From assembly GCA_965227035.1 (NCBI GenBank), contig OZ245724.1, positions 1,240,001 to 1,304,000 of the forward strand: DNA of 64,000 nt, read 5' to 3'. The DNA is from CBDDFQ01 sp965227035. GTDB taxonomy: Bacteria; Pseudomonadota; Gammaproteobacteria; Burkholderiales; Burkholderiaceae_C. Made by a program: the position numbers and the translations under genes. The notes under the pieces were generated by a model, which saw nothing but the letters and a program-made list of their open reading frames with translations, did no database searches and was not told the DNA's origin. Positions 19,040 to 30,500 of this stretch are shown here, piece after piece; positions within the stretch are counted from its first letter, which is position 1; each line of letters starts with the position of its first letter.

Positions 19040-20218
19040 ATGGAAGACATCGTCATCGTCGCCGCTGCGCGCACTGCAGTCGGAAAATTCGGCGGATCGC
19101 TCGCCAAGACCCCTGCAACCGATCTTGGGGCAGCGGTCCTGGCCGAGCTGCTGGTTCGCAGCAAGCTCGGAGCCGATCAAATCGGGGAAGTGATTCTTGG
19201 GCAGGTGCTAGCAGCAGGCGTCGGCCAGAACCCTGCGCGCCAGGCAGTCATCAAGAGCGGCATCGCCAAGGAAACGCCCGGTCTTACGATCAACGCGGTT
19301 TGCGGATCGGGTCTGAAAGCCGTGATGCTTGCGGCCCAGGCAGTCGCGACCGGCGACAGCGAGATCGTGATTGCGGGCGGACAGGAAAACATGAGCGCCG
19401 CGCCTCACGTTCTGCCCAACTCGCGTGACGGCCAGCGCATGGGCGACTGGAAGCTCATCGACACGATGATCGTGGACGGCCTTTGGGACGTCTACAACCA
19501 GTACCACATGGGCATTACGGCAGAGAACGTGGCCAAGAAGTACAACATCAGTCGTGAAGCGCAGGATGCGTTCGCGTTCGCCAGCCAGCAAAAAGCAGCC
19601 GCTGCGCAAGACGCAGGCAAGTTCAAGGACGAGATCGTTCCCATCCTTTTGCCGCAGAAAAAGGGCGACCCAATCAAGTTCGACGCCGACGAATTCATCA
19701 ACCGCAAGAGCACGGCAGAAGCGCTGGCAGGGCTGCGTCCCGCCTTCGACAAGGCGGGGGGCGTGACTGCGGGCAATGCCTCGGGCATCAACGATGGCGC
19801 GGCAGGTGTCGTGGTGATGACCGCCAAAAAGGCGGCTGCGCTGGGACTCACGCCTTTGGCTCGAATTGCCAGCTACGCGACCAGCGGACTCGACCCGGCC
19901 TACATGGGCATGGGTCCGGTGCCTGCCTCGACCAAAGCGCTTCAGCGTGCGGGCTGGAAAGCAGCCGATCTGGATCTGCTCGAGATCAACGAGGCCTTCG
20001 CCGCACAAGCCTGCGCGGTCAACAACGAAATGGGTTGGGACACCTCGAAGGTGAACGTGAACGGTGGCGCGATTGCGATCGGTCACCCCATTGGTGCATC
20101 CGGGTGCCGCATCTTGGTGACGCTTCTGCACGAAATGCAGCGCCGCGATGCCAAGAAGGGCATCGCCAGCCTGTGTATCGGTGGTGGCATGGGAGTTGCC
20201 CTAACAGTCGAACGTTAG
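19040..20218 (+). CDS. phaA: Acetyl-CoA acetyltransferase (beta-ketothiolase)
   Basis: 392 aa thiolase that condenses two acetyl-CoA to acetoacetyl-CoA for PHB synthesis. The acylated Cys88 is in NAVCGSGLKAV. GGQENMSAAPH, NEAFAAQAC, the GGAIAIGHPIGASG His motif and the second Cys in SLCIGGGMG are all present. The ATG at 19040 is preceded by CTGGAG at good spacing; the frame is open upstream inside phaC, but that part is not thiolase. It lies 56 bases after phaC. Confidence 0.97.
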   Translation: MEDIVIVAAARTAVGKFGGSLAKTPATDLGAAVLAELLVRSKLGADQIGEVILGQVLAAGVGQNPARQAVIKSGIAKETPGLTINAVCGSGLKAVMLAAQAVATGDSEIVIAGGQENMSAAPHVLPNSRDGQRMGDWKLIDTMIVDGLWDVYNQYHMGITAENVAKKYNISREAQDAFAFASQQKAAAAQDAGKFKDEIVPILLPQKKGDPIKFDADEFINRKSTAEALAGLRPAFDKAGGVTAGNASGINDGAAGVVVMTAKKAAALGLTPLARIASYATSGLDPAYMGMGPVPASTKALQRAGWKAADLDLLEINEAFAAQACAVNNEMGWDTSKVNVNGGAIAIGHPIGASGCRILVTLLHEMQRRDAKKGIASLCIGGGMGVALTVER

Positions 20219-20260
20219 TTTCACGCTGACAATGAAGTTCGATAAACCAGGAGCAATTGA

Positions 20261-20998
20261 ATGAGTAAAAAAATCGCGTATGTCACCGGTGGCATGGGCG
20301 GCATCGGAACGGCGATCTGCCAGCGTCTGTTCAAGGACGGATTCACGGTCATCGCAGGTTGCGGCCCGACACGTGACCATAGCAAGTGGCTGGCAGAGCA
20401 AAAAGCAGCCGGCTTCACCTTCTACGCATCGGTCGGCAACGTCGGCGACTGGGATTCCACCGTCGAAGCTTTCGAGAAAGTCCGAAGCGAACACGGCCCG
20501 GTCGGTGTACTCGTGAACAATGCCGGAATCACGCGTGACGGCCAGTTCCGCAAGATGAGCAAGGCAGATTGGGACGCCGTCATCTCGACCAACCTCAACA
20601 GCATGTTCAACGTGACCAAACAGGTCATCGACGGAATGATCGAGAACAACTGGGGCCGGATCATCAACATCAGTTCGGTGAACGGGCAGAAGGGCCAGTT
20701 CGGTCAGGTGAACTATTCGACTGCGAAAGCAGGTCTGCATGGTTTCACGATGGCATTGGCTCAGGAAGTTGCCGCCAAGGGTGTGACGGTGAACACCGTG
20801 AGCCCGGGCTACATCGGCACCGACATGGTCAAGGCGATTCGTCAGGACGTGCTCGACAAAATCGTTGGCACGATTCCCGTGAAGCGTCTGGGCTCCCCCG
20901 ATGAAATCGCGTCGATCATTTCGTGGCTGTCTTCGGACGAAGGCGGTTATTCGACCGGCGCCGATTTCTCGGTGAACGGCGGACTGCACATGGGTTAA
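20261..20998 (+). CDS. phaB: Acetoacetyl-CoA reductase
   Basis: 245 aa short-chain dehydrogenase making (R)-3-hydroxybutyryl-CoA with NADPH. The cofactor motif is GGMGGIGTAI, followed by NNAGITRD and the catalytic Ser-Tyr-Lys in NISSVNGQKGQFGQVNYSTAKAG split over residues 138-155. The ending GADFSVNGGLHMG is typical of PhaB. Last gene of the operon, with CAGGAG before the ATG, followed by a rho-independent terminator. Confidence 0.97.
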   Translation: MSKKIAYVTGGMGGIGTAICQRLFKDGFTVIAGCGPTRDHSKWLAEQKAAGFTFYASVGNVGDWDSTVEAFEKVRSEHGPVGVLVNNAGITRDGQFRKMSKADWDAVISTNLNSMFNVTKQVIDGMIENNWGRIINISSVNGQKGQFGQVNYSTAKAGLHGFTMALAQEVAAKGVTVNTVSPGYIGTDMVKAIRQDVLDKIVGTIPVKRLGSPDEIASIISWLSSDEGGYSTGADFSVNGGLHMG

Positions 20999-21040
20999 AC
21001 CCTCGGAAGCCGAACTTTTTCGGCATTCGACACTACTGAA

Positions 21041-21068
21041 ACCTCCGGAACTCCCGGAGGTTTTTTTT
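21041..21068 (+). terminator. Rho-independent terminator of phaCAB
   Basis: Perfect 8-bp stem ACCTCCGG / CCGGAGGT with a 5-base loop (AACTC), followed by a run of eight T. It lies 42 bases after the phaB stop. Confidence 0.92.
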
Positions 21069-21174
21069 CGTTCCTACGAGTTGCGATTTCCTGTGGGGTA
21101 AATCCAAAGAATCCTGTTCTTCCAAGTGAAAGTAGTAGGAAATAGCTAATCCAATGGCTATATTGGTATCTGAA

Positions 21175-21195
21175 TTAGTAAATATGTATTACTAA
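21175..21195. promoter_or_regulatory. Inverted repeat in the leader of the barrel/DUF11 operon
   Basis: Perfect 7-bp arms TTAGTAA and TTACTAA with a 7-base AT-only-but-one spacer, ending 27 bases before the GTG start. A second shorter inverted repeat (CCAAT / ATTGG around GGCTAT) is at 21151-21166. The surrounding 21100-21200 stretch is much more AT-rich than its neighbours. It could be an operator or a leader hairpin; which one cannot be decided here. Confidence 0.45.
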
Positions 21196-21222
21196 GGCAT
21201 TCACCTACAGAACAGGAGCTTC

Positions 21223-24200
21223 GTGGTGAAAACAGGAGGGAGCGCGTTCGTTGCCGGGCTGTTCGGACTGGCTCTCACCCAGCTTGCGCACGCCATGAGC
21301 GACGCGGCCTACATACCGGATAGCGCGGCTGTGACTTCCGCACCTGGGATACGCCCGATGTTTCCCGAGCCTGTCGCCGCGATTCGTCCGATTGCCCGAA
21401 TAGGGCAGATCGTGATCAAGACTGCCGCCGGATCGAAGCCCGCCGATGGAAGCAGCCGAGTGCCCATCGACATAGAGGTGCTCGATCGGCAAGGCGAACT
21501 CCTGAAGACCCCTATCGCCATCTCGCTCGACCTGCGCGCAGATGTGCCAGTGCATCTATATGGGATCGACGGCGGATCGCTACGGGATTCGCGCGGGGGA
21601 CAAGCCGGAATTCAGATAGATGTGCGCAACGGCCGTGCGAGCGTCTCGATGCAATCGCCTGGAGTGCCCGGCGAGGTCGTGATTCGAGCCAGCGTTGCCG
21701 CAGAGGCGGCTTCGGCCCCCTCCGGGAGCGATGCCTGGACCGAGCAGAAAGTCGTGTTCCTGCCCGATAACAGATCGCTTATTGCAGTGGGCCTGGCTGA
21801 AGCGCGCGTCTCCAGGGAGTCGACGACTTCCGAAGTTCGCCCGGCTCCCGGCATGCGCGATCAGTATTCGCAAGACCTCACGCACTGGTCCACCGCATTG
21901 CGTTCGACGCAGCAACAGACAACCGGCCGAACTGCATTTTTCGTGAAGGGCAACGTTGCCGAGAACACCTTGCTGACCGCAAGCTTCGATTCCGAGAAGG
22001 ATCCGCGCGCGCGTCAAATGCAGAACGTCAGCGCCGAGAGTCTTTATCCGATCTACGGAGACGAAGCGGAAATCGGATTCGACGCGGTGTCTTCGTCGCA
22101 GCTTTATCTGCGCATCGACCGCGAAGCCAACTATCTGCTGTACGGCGATTACACGACTGGCCGCAGCAGGCCGTCGCGATCGGCGCTCGGATCGAATGCG
22201 GTCGATATTCCTGCAAGCGTGCTTGGCAATTACAGCCGCACGCTCACCGGTGCACGCGCGCATTTCCAGGATGGCGTCATCACCTTGAATGCGTTCGTCG
22301 CAAAAGACCGCTTGCGTCAGGTGGTGGAGGAATATCCGCTCAACGGCACCTCGATCATTCCCTTTCGCAATCGCGGCGCGGCCATGCAGTTCTCCGAGCG
22401 TGTGGAGCTCATTACCTACGACAGGAACAACCGCAATCGGGAGCTGTCGCGGGAGCTGCTCGTTCGCAATCAGGATTACACCTTCGAGCCTTTCAATGGC
22501 CGCATATTCCTGCTCGGCGGATTCCTCACTTACTACGATGCCAACGGTAATCCGCGAAACGTTCGCGTCAGCTATGAGCTGGAGCAGGACGAAGGCGAGC
22601 GGCATCTGATTGCGGGTGGCGATGTCGACCTGAAGGTGGGGCCAAATCTGACAGTTGGGGCTAGCGCGGTGCGTGACGAGAATCCGCAGGCGCCATACCA
22701 GCTGCAGTCGGCCAATGCCACTTTGAAACTGGGAGAGAGTGGAGCGACGCAGATAGCGGTGGAGGCGGCGCGTTCTGCCACGGGCGTCTACATCGATCCC
22801 GCCACCGGCCAAAAAACACTGGCGTCGAACAATCCTTCTGCGCCGATCAACGACACCGCGCGAGGATCGGCTGTGCGGCTCGAAGCCGTGTCGCGAGCAG
22901 GAAACGCCGAGTTCACCGGTTACGGACTCAAGACCGGCAAGCAGTTCGTCAATCCTTCCGCAGGCACGCTGCCCGGAAAGCTCGAGGCCGATTTGAAGGC
23001 CACCTACAAGCTCACCGAATCGCAGACGATATTCGGCCAGGCCACGCGACTGAACGATTCGCTGAGCGTCGGCGACCCGTCGCGAAGCACCTACGAAGTC
23101 GGCATGCAGACGCAGTGGACGCCCCAGCTGCGATCGCTGGTGGGCATACGCCGCATCAACGAAGATCCGGGCCTAGGCGAGAACGCATTCCTGCCCTTGA
23201 GCTACGGCACCGCCGGCAGCAGTCTTACCGGAGGATCCAACCCCCCGATCGGCGCTACCGATTCCTTGCTGCCTACCGGATTCGCCTCGCTCGCAAACAC
23301 GCTGCCCGTCAGAACGACGACGGTGAGGCTGGGCGCGCAGTACGAGCTCTCCTCTCGCGCGCAGGTCGAAGGCGAGTACGAGCAATCGATGGACGACTCG
23401 TCCATCCACCAGGTCGAACTTGGGGCTTCGTACGAGATTGCGGAGCGCACCAGGCTCTATGCACGCGGTGAGGTTCAAAGCGGACTGGGTAGCGGCGTAT
23501 CGATAGACAGCGGCGCAGAGAGCACCACGCTCGGCGTCGGCATTGCGCGATCTTTCGGCGCAGGTGGAAGCGTGTATTCCGAATACGGATTGAGGAACGC
23601 GCGATCCGACGCGAGTCCGTCGGTCTCGATCCATGACGCTCAACTCACCAACGGCGCTCGCAACGTGTGGCAGGCGACGAATGAGCTTGCGATCTCGGGG
23701 AAGGCCGAGGCCTTGAAGGTCTTTTCCGGCACTACGCGCGATGCGATTGCGCTAGGTGCCGGCCTTGAATATGCCGACAAGATCGAGTGGCGTGCTTCGA
23801 CCCGGCTGGAATGGCGTCATCTTTTCGATCTGACGAATTACGCGGGCGATCAATCGGAGAACCAGTACATCTCGACAACATCGGTGCGAAGACGGCTGGA
23901 CGATGGTTGGGCATTGCTCGCGCGCAATTACCTGCTCCTCGGAATCTACAACCAGGACAACGCTGGCAATACGAGGGGCAATCTGACGCAGGACCGATTG
24001 CAGACCGGCATTGCGTGGCGCCCGGTCGACAACAACCAGGTTAACTGGCTGTTCACCTACGAATACAAATATTCGCGGGATCCATCGAACGCCCAGTCCG
24101 GCAGCTACGACCTTCAGCTGCTGTCGACGGTCGCCGACTATCACCCGTCACGTCCATGGTGGTTCAGCGGTCGCGCAACCGCAAAGCGCCGCGTCGATCT

Positions 24201-24549
24201 GCTGCAGAACGGTGCGGGAGGACCGCAGTTCGCAGCTCCCTTCAATGCCGCACTGCTCGGTGGCCGAGTCGCCTACGACTTCGCCGACAGATGGGACATC
24301 GCGCTTACGTCGAGTGTGTTCAAGGACATCTCCGGCGGCCCTTACGCAGGCGCGCGCAATACGCAATACGGCGGCGAACTCGCCTATCGACTGGCGAGAA
24401 ATCTGGCCGTAGCCGTCGGGCTGAACGTCAAGGGATACCGCGATGACGATCTCGCGGGCAGCGACTACACGCAGAAGGGCTTGTACCTGCACATGCGTTT
24501 CAAATTCGACGAAGAGATTTTTGGCTCGATGGGCGAGTTGTTCAAATGA
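21223..24549 (+). CDS. Large outer-membrane beta-barrel protein with N-terminal Ig-like domain
   Basis: 1108 aa, starting at GTG 21223 with AGGAG about 8 bases upstream. A signal peptide (FVAGLFGLALTQLAHAM) leads to a bacterial-Ig-like stretch around residues 60-170 (VPIDIEVLDRQGELLKTPI ... GVPGEVVIRASV). From about residue 230 come the motifs FFVKGNVAENTLLTASFDSE, YPIYGDEAEIGFDA and LYLRIDREANYLLYGDYTTG, followed by about 700 residues of alternating amphipathic strands rich in Tyr and Arg (RTTTVRLGAQYELSSRAQVE). The last residues (GLYLHMRFKFDEEIF) look like terminal strands. These motifs are known to me from big barrel proteins found with DUF11 conserved-repeat proteins. The stop overlaps the next ATG (ATGA), so the two are coupled and probably act together in export or anchoring. 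Confidence 0.82.
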   Translation: MVKTGGSAFVAGLFGLALTQLAHAMSDAAYIPDSAAVTSAPGIRPMFPEPVAAIRPIARIGQIVIKTAAGSKPADGSSRVPIDIEVLDRQGELLKTPIAISLDLRADVPVHLYGIDGGSLRDSRGGQAGIQIDVRNGRASVSMQSPGVPGEVVIRASVAAEAASAPSGSDAWTEQKVVFLPDNRSLIAVGLAEARVSRESTTSEVRPAPGMRDQYSQDLTHWSTALRSTQQQTTGRTAFFVKGNVAENTLLTASFDSEKDPRARQMQNVSAESLYPIYGDEAEIGFDAVSSSQLYLRIDREANYLLYGDYTTGRSRPSRSALGSNAVDIPASVLGNYSRTLTGARAHFQDGVITLNAFVAKDRLRQVVEEYPLNGTSIIPFRNRGAAMQFSERVELITYDRNNRNRELSRELLVRNQDYTFEPFNGRIFLLGGFLTYYDANGNPRNVRVSYELEQDEGERHLIAGGDVDLKVGPNLTVGASAVRDENPQAPYQLQSANATLKLGESGATQIAVEAARSATGVYIDPATGQKTLASNNPSAPINDTARGSAVRLEAVSRAGNAEFTGYGLKTGKQFVNPSAGTLPGKLEADLKATYKLTESQTIFGQATRLNDSLSVGDPSRSTYEVGMQTQWTPQLRSLVGIRRINEDPGLGENAFLPLSYGTAGSSLTGGSNPPIGATDSLLPTGFASLANTLPVRTTTVRLGAQYELSSRAQVEGEYEQSMDDSSIHQVELGASYEIAERTRLYARGEVQSGLGSGVSIDSGAESTTLGVGIARSFGAGGSVYSEYGLRNARSDASPSVSIHDAQLTNGARNVWQATNELAISGKAEALKVFSGTTRDAIALGAGLEYADKIEWRASTRLEWRHLFDLTNYAGDQSENQYISTTSVRRRLDDGWALLARNYLLLGIYNQDNAGNTRGNLTQDRLQTGIAWRPVDNNQVNWLFTYEYKYSRDPSNAQSGSYDLQLLSTVADYHPSRPWWFSGRATAKRRVDLLQNGAGGPQFAAPFNAALLGGRVAYDFADRWDIALTSSVFKDISGGPYAGARNTQYGGELAYRLARNLAVAVGLNVKGYRDDDLAGSDYTQKGLYLHMRFKFDEEIFGSMGELFK

Positions 24550-27500
24550 GAAAAATCATCAGGCGGTTGGCAGTCGCTGGGTTCATCCTGATGTTGTGGA
24601 TCGTGCTTCTGTTCGCGCTGGTCAATCAGGCATTCGCGGCTCCTGGTGCCAGTCTGTCCAGCATGGGCACTCCGCTTGTTGCGGTGGGAACAGCCGGAGG
24701 AGTCGACTCCGCCAAGGTGCTTTGTCCGGTCGGACAGGTGATGACTGGCTTGAGACTGGGTACGACGAATTCGGGCGCCGTTCGTCTGGAGGGAATTTGC
24801 GCCAACGTGGAGCCGTCCTCGTTCGTCTTGACGCGAGCCGCGGCGTACACCAGCGCAGTGGCGGCGGCGACGAGTCCCACAGCCACCAAGGAAGTGAATT
24901 GCCCGGCGCAGAGCGTGTTGGTCGGGTGGATTCCCGAGCAACATATATCCGGAGCGACCTTGGCGGGTGCCACGCTCGTCTGCTCGAATTTCAGGATGAC
25001 CGTCGTCGCGGTTCAGCTCGGCTCGCCGTTGGCGGTAACGGGAAATCAGATCGGATTTAGCGGTGTCGCCTTGCCGGCGAGCGTGTGCACCTCTAACCAG
25101 ATCGTCGGCGGATTCGTTGCCGGCACAGATACGACATTGCGCGCTATCCGACTGATATGCCACGACGTGATTCCGCATTGGTTGAACGTCACGTTCGAAG
25201 CTTCTCCCGCGCCTGCCGACTACACGCAATTCGGCATGAGTTTGACGGGAGCCGGAATAGCGGCGCCAGTTGTCAGTGGGGCGAAGGCACGAATCTCGAC
25301 CTATTTGATGACGCCCGGCACTTACGCGGCCACCCCCACATTCCCCGGTAGCTACGTTCTGGACAGCAACGGTTGCGCTTCTGTTTCCATCTCTGCGGGG
25401 TTACCCGACGCGTCTTGCACTGTCAGGCTCAAACCGGCACCCCCCGATCTGGCGCTGGAGGTCACGAACGTCGCGCCGCTCTATGCCGGCGAACGCGGCA
25501 CTTACGCGGTCAAGGTGCAGAACAAATCTTTGGCTTCGGCAACGAGCGCACAAGTGCGCATCTACATGCCGAGCAGCGTCAAATCGAGCACCGTGAACGC
25601 GCCGAACTGGACTTGCCAGGGGACGGGGACTACCGGTGTATGCGACGTCAAACCGGCATCGCCACCGCTGACTGCAGCCAGCCCGGGCAACCTCGGTTTC
25701 AGCGTGCTGCCTGGCTTGTCCGATGTGAATGCGAATGCGGTGATGAGAATCTCCATTGGCAAAGACGGCGGCGCTGCGCCCGATCCGGCAACTTGTTCTG
25801 TCGACGGCGTGTACTGCATCGCCACTGCAGGCGTCCGTGTTCAGCCGGGGGTGGCACTTGAAATTACGGCACAGGGTAGCGGTGCGCCTTTCACCGTCGG
25901 AACGAGTTCGCTGTCTTCGTTTCAAGTCACCAACACTGGCGTATCCATAGCCACCAATGCCAGACTCAAAGTCCAGCTTCCGGCCGGAATGAAGTTCAAC
26001 TCGGCAATGCTGTCGCTGTGGAGTTGCGTGGAGACGGGAGGCTTGGTCGATTGCACTGCAACGGGTGACATTGCAGCAAACGGAGGGACCCGATCGATTC
26101 CGCTGAACATTACGCCGCAAGCGTCCATGGCCAATATGCCGGCGACCTTATACGCGGCCGTCGACAAACGGAACGGAGTTCCGCCCAATCCGACGGCGCC
26201 GTGCAATGCGCCGCTATGCGCAACGATCGCGGGCGGCAACGTCGATTCGGGCATAAGACTCTCCGTCGCGTACGATCCTGGCGCCCTGTCGCTGACAGTC
26301 GGAAAGAGTGCTTCGATCGACGTGACGGTGAACAACGCTGGTAGCGCTGACGCTGTGGCTTCTGGCATCAAGTTTCGATTGCCTGCGGGCCTTAGATTCG
26401 ATGCCGCATTGCCTCCGACTCTCATGACTTGCGGCTTGCCGACCAATTCAATTTACTCGTGCACCTTGACCGATCGCGTTGGGCCGCGCAACAAGCTCAC
26501 GCCGACTATCCATGTCATTCCAGAGAGTCCGCTTGCAAACAGCCCGGCGACGCTTTACGCATCGGTCAATGAGGCTGGGGGTGGGCCGGTCACGCTGGAT
26601 CCTGGCGCTGCATGCAACACGCCAGGTGTTTGCGCGAGCAAGTTGGTGCCGAAAGTCGACGACGGCAACGATTTCAAGATCAGGCTCGATTCCCCGGTGC
26701 CTGCGCTCGCTGTTGGCAAGCAGTCGATCTACAAAATCACGCTCACCAACGAAGGATCCGGAACCGCAACGGGAGCGACTTTCAAATTCAGAGTGCCGGC
26801 AACCCTGATCTACAAGAGCGTGTCGCAGGCGGCTGACTGGAATTGCATTGCATCGGCTTCAGGGCCACCCGGCGAATTGGTGACTTGCGTTGCCCGTAAA
26901 GACATCGCCGGCGGTGGCACCCTGGATGCATCTCTAGTCGTTGCGCCGACCGCAAGTGCGGGCGGAACTCCGGCGACGGTATTCGCCGGCGCCGATCGGT
27001 CGGGCACAGCCTCTGGGTTCGATCCCGGCGTGTCGTGCAACGCGCCAGCGATTTGTGTGAATCACTTGTCGTCGTCGGTCGGCTCGGATGTGGAACTCGG
27101 CATTTCGTTCTTAAGGCCTGGCCCCTTGTACGAACTCGGTGTCATTGCGTCGCAGGATATGGTTTTGAGCAACACGGGTTTGAGCGCCGTGTCGAGCGCG
27201 AATGTGAAAATTCAGCTGCCTTCGGGTCTTCAGCTCGATTCGACGTTGCCGTCCGAGTTCGCATGCCAGGGCACTACCGGTGCGCTCGATTGCAAATACA
27301 CAGGTTCGGTGACACAGAACCAAAGTCCGACGGTGACCTTGAAGCTGAAAGCCGACACGAATTTGATTGCGGCCGAAACGATCTATGCGTCGATCGATGA
27401 ACAGGCTGCGCCGGCACCTGCCGGATGCGCCTCTACCGTCGCATGCGCATCCATCGGCACAGGAGCGGTCGATTCCGGAGTAAACCTGAGCGTCGATTTC

Positions 27501-30500
27501 GACGCGAGACCGCTGGCTTTGTCGGTGGGTAACGTAACTCGCGTCGAACTGAAGATTCGCAACGCGGCTCACGGCACGGCAAAGAACGTCGCGATTCGAT
27601 TTCTTCTACCCGCCGGTCTCGAACTCGATTCGAAATCCCGATCCTCGACCCTCGACTGCACTCCGCCATCCGCCGGATTTATCGATTGCAAGGTCGGTCC
27701 GGACATTCCGCCTACTGGAGAGGCGACCGTATCGTTGGACGTCATGCCGCAGCCGTCTCTGGTTGGCCGGTCTGCGACGATATTTGCCGCGATAGAAAGC
27801 AATGGAGCTGCGGTGACGAGGCAGCCTGGAGCGTCTTGCAATTCCGCCGGGATTTGCGCGCAAAAGAGCACCGGCACGACTGGAAACGGCGCGGATTTGT
27901 TGATGGCATTGAGCGGTCCTGCACCTGAACTGAAAGTGGCACAGGAGTCGATGTATTCGGTGACCGTTGCAAATCAGGGCCCGGGTTCCTTGATCGGCAC
28001 TGCGGTAAAAATTCAATTGCCCGATGAGCTTTTGTTGAAAGCGATTTCTCCGCTGTGGAGTTGCGTGCTTGACGCTCCGCTTGTCCGTACCTGCACATAC
28101 GAATCCGATCTGGGTCCGGCTCACAGTCAGACCGAACTCGACCTTCAAGTTCAACCCACCTCGGCAGCCAGCGGAAAACCGATGACGGTTCGTGTTGCGC
28201 TGAGCCCATCCAACGACCTTGCCGCTATCGATATGTCCGGTCCTTGCGCCACGCCCGTGTGCGGGGTAGTTACCTCCGCACCGGTGCAAGACGACGTCCA
28301 ACTCACTATCGCGTTCGTGCCTCCAGCGCCTTCGTATGAGGTGGGACGACAAAGCACGCAATCGGTCACGCTTGCCAACATGGGGCTCAACCCTGCAATG
28401 GATCCGCGATTTCGAATTCGCTTGCCGTCGGGTTTGACGCTGATCGACGCTGCGCCTGCCGGAAAAATCGCCTGTCCCGAAGTGACCGATCAGATCGAGT
28501 GCATCTACAGCGGTGCGGTCGTGCAAGGTGAGCCGATCACGATCGACCTTCATCTTTCGCCGTCGGCGACGATGCAGCCTGCGCAGAATCTGGATGCGTC
28601 GGTCGATGCTCATAATTCAGCGCCTCCCATGCCCGGCCCCACCTGCACCGACGCCGCAACGTGCTCGTCTATCGGTGCCGGCATCGTTCATTCCGGTGTG
28701 AGGCTCAAGGTTCAGCTCGATCAGGCTCCGCTGTCGATGGTGGTGGGCAAGGGCGACGCTGTCGGCGTGACCATTACCAATCTGGGCGGTGGCATCAAGT
28801 CTCGACCGCCGATCGATTTCAAACTGCCCGATGGTTTGGCGCTCGATACGGAGTCGCCTTCTCAGGGGCTGACTTGCGATCCGCTTGTTGGCGGCGCCAC
28901 CAGCTGCCGGCTCGATGCAGAGGTGCCTGCAAACGGGTCGGCAACGGCAATGCTGCATCTGGTTCCGCAGGCGTCGATGGCCAACGTCTCGGGCGCGATT
29001 TACGCAGCGATCGACGCGTCGGGTGGCCCGGTGTCGCTACCGCCCGGACCCTCGTGCAACGACCCCGATCTGTGCGCGCAAAAATCAACCAACACCGTTC
29101 GTGAAGGCTCGGACCTGTTCGTCTCGATTGCCGGCCCGACACCCGCATTGACCGTAGCCAAAACTGCAACTTACGACGTCACGCTGGAGAACAGGGGAAC
29201 TGGCCCGTCTCGAGGCGCGAAGTTCAAACTCAAGCTGCCCGATGAGCTTGCGTACAAATCGGTCTCTTCCGGCGCAACTTGCGCGGCTCCCATCAACGGA
29301 GTGATCACCTGCGAGCTGGAATCATCGCTCAACGCACCTGAAGTTCGATCGTCAAGCATCACGGTCGAACCCAATGCTGACGCCGGTGGCAAAAACGTGG
29401 TCGTGCATGCAGGCGTCCATGCCGCCAACGACATCCAGGCGGTCGATCCCGGCGCGGCTTGCGTTACCCCGGTTCGTTGCGCGAGCAGTGCCTTAGCGAC
29501 TATCGCCTCCAGCGTCGAGAGCTTGCCTGAGGCGCGACTTCAAATCGCCTGGCGCCGACCCTTGCCGGATCTTCATGTGGGGGGGCAGGCCAGCTATGTG
29601 CTTCAGGTCATGAACGACGGATTGGGAGATGCTGCGACACCGACCGTCGAGATTCTTCTGGCGAACGGTATCCAGTTCGATTCGGCCGTCGGTGAGAACT
29701 GGAGTTGTGCGAGCGTGGTATCGACAGTGATCTGCACACATGTGGGGGCGCTGCGAACAGGAGAAAGCTCTACTTTCGAATTGTTCGTTCTGCCGACAGT
29801 TTCAACGGCAACCGAGAACGTTATTCAATACGCTTCCATCGATCCGACCGGGATGGGCGCGCCGCCCGCCGCTGGCCCCGGATGCACGAACAAGCCGCAT
29901 TGTGCGAGCACGTCGCCGGTATCCATCGAACGCGATGCCGATGTGTCGATTCGAATGAACGGGCCGACACCGGCGTTGCGCGTGGGCGCAAGATCGATCT
30001 ACCACGCCGTCGTTACCAGCACCGGAGGTTCGAGGATCGAAGACGCTTCCGTGAGAATGCTGATGCCCGACGGGATGGAGTTCGTTGCGGTGACGACTCC
30101 AGGCTGGTCTTGCACTTCGGAAGCCGCGCTGTTGGTCTGTAAGAACGCTGGAGCTGGAACAGGATCGGCAAGAGCCTCTTCCGATATGACGACCGATATC
30201 GAATTCGTAGTGATGCCGCGTGCCTCGTTGGGCAACTCGCAATACGTTCAGTACTCCGCAGTAGCGCTGTCCGGTTCCGTTTCGGCCGATCCGGTCCCGG
30301 GTCCTTCGTGCGCGCCGGCGAGTCGATGCTCACAATCCGAAACGAGCCGCGTCACCAGCGGAGAAGACGGCCTGATCGTGACCAAATCGGTGGGGGCAAA
30401 ACGGGTAGAAATAGGCGACACGGTGTCCTACCGCATCGCGGTCAAAAATCTTTCGAGCGGCGTTGCAACGTCGGTCGCGGTGCAGGACAGCTTGCCGGTC

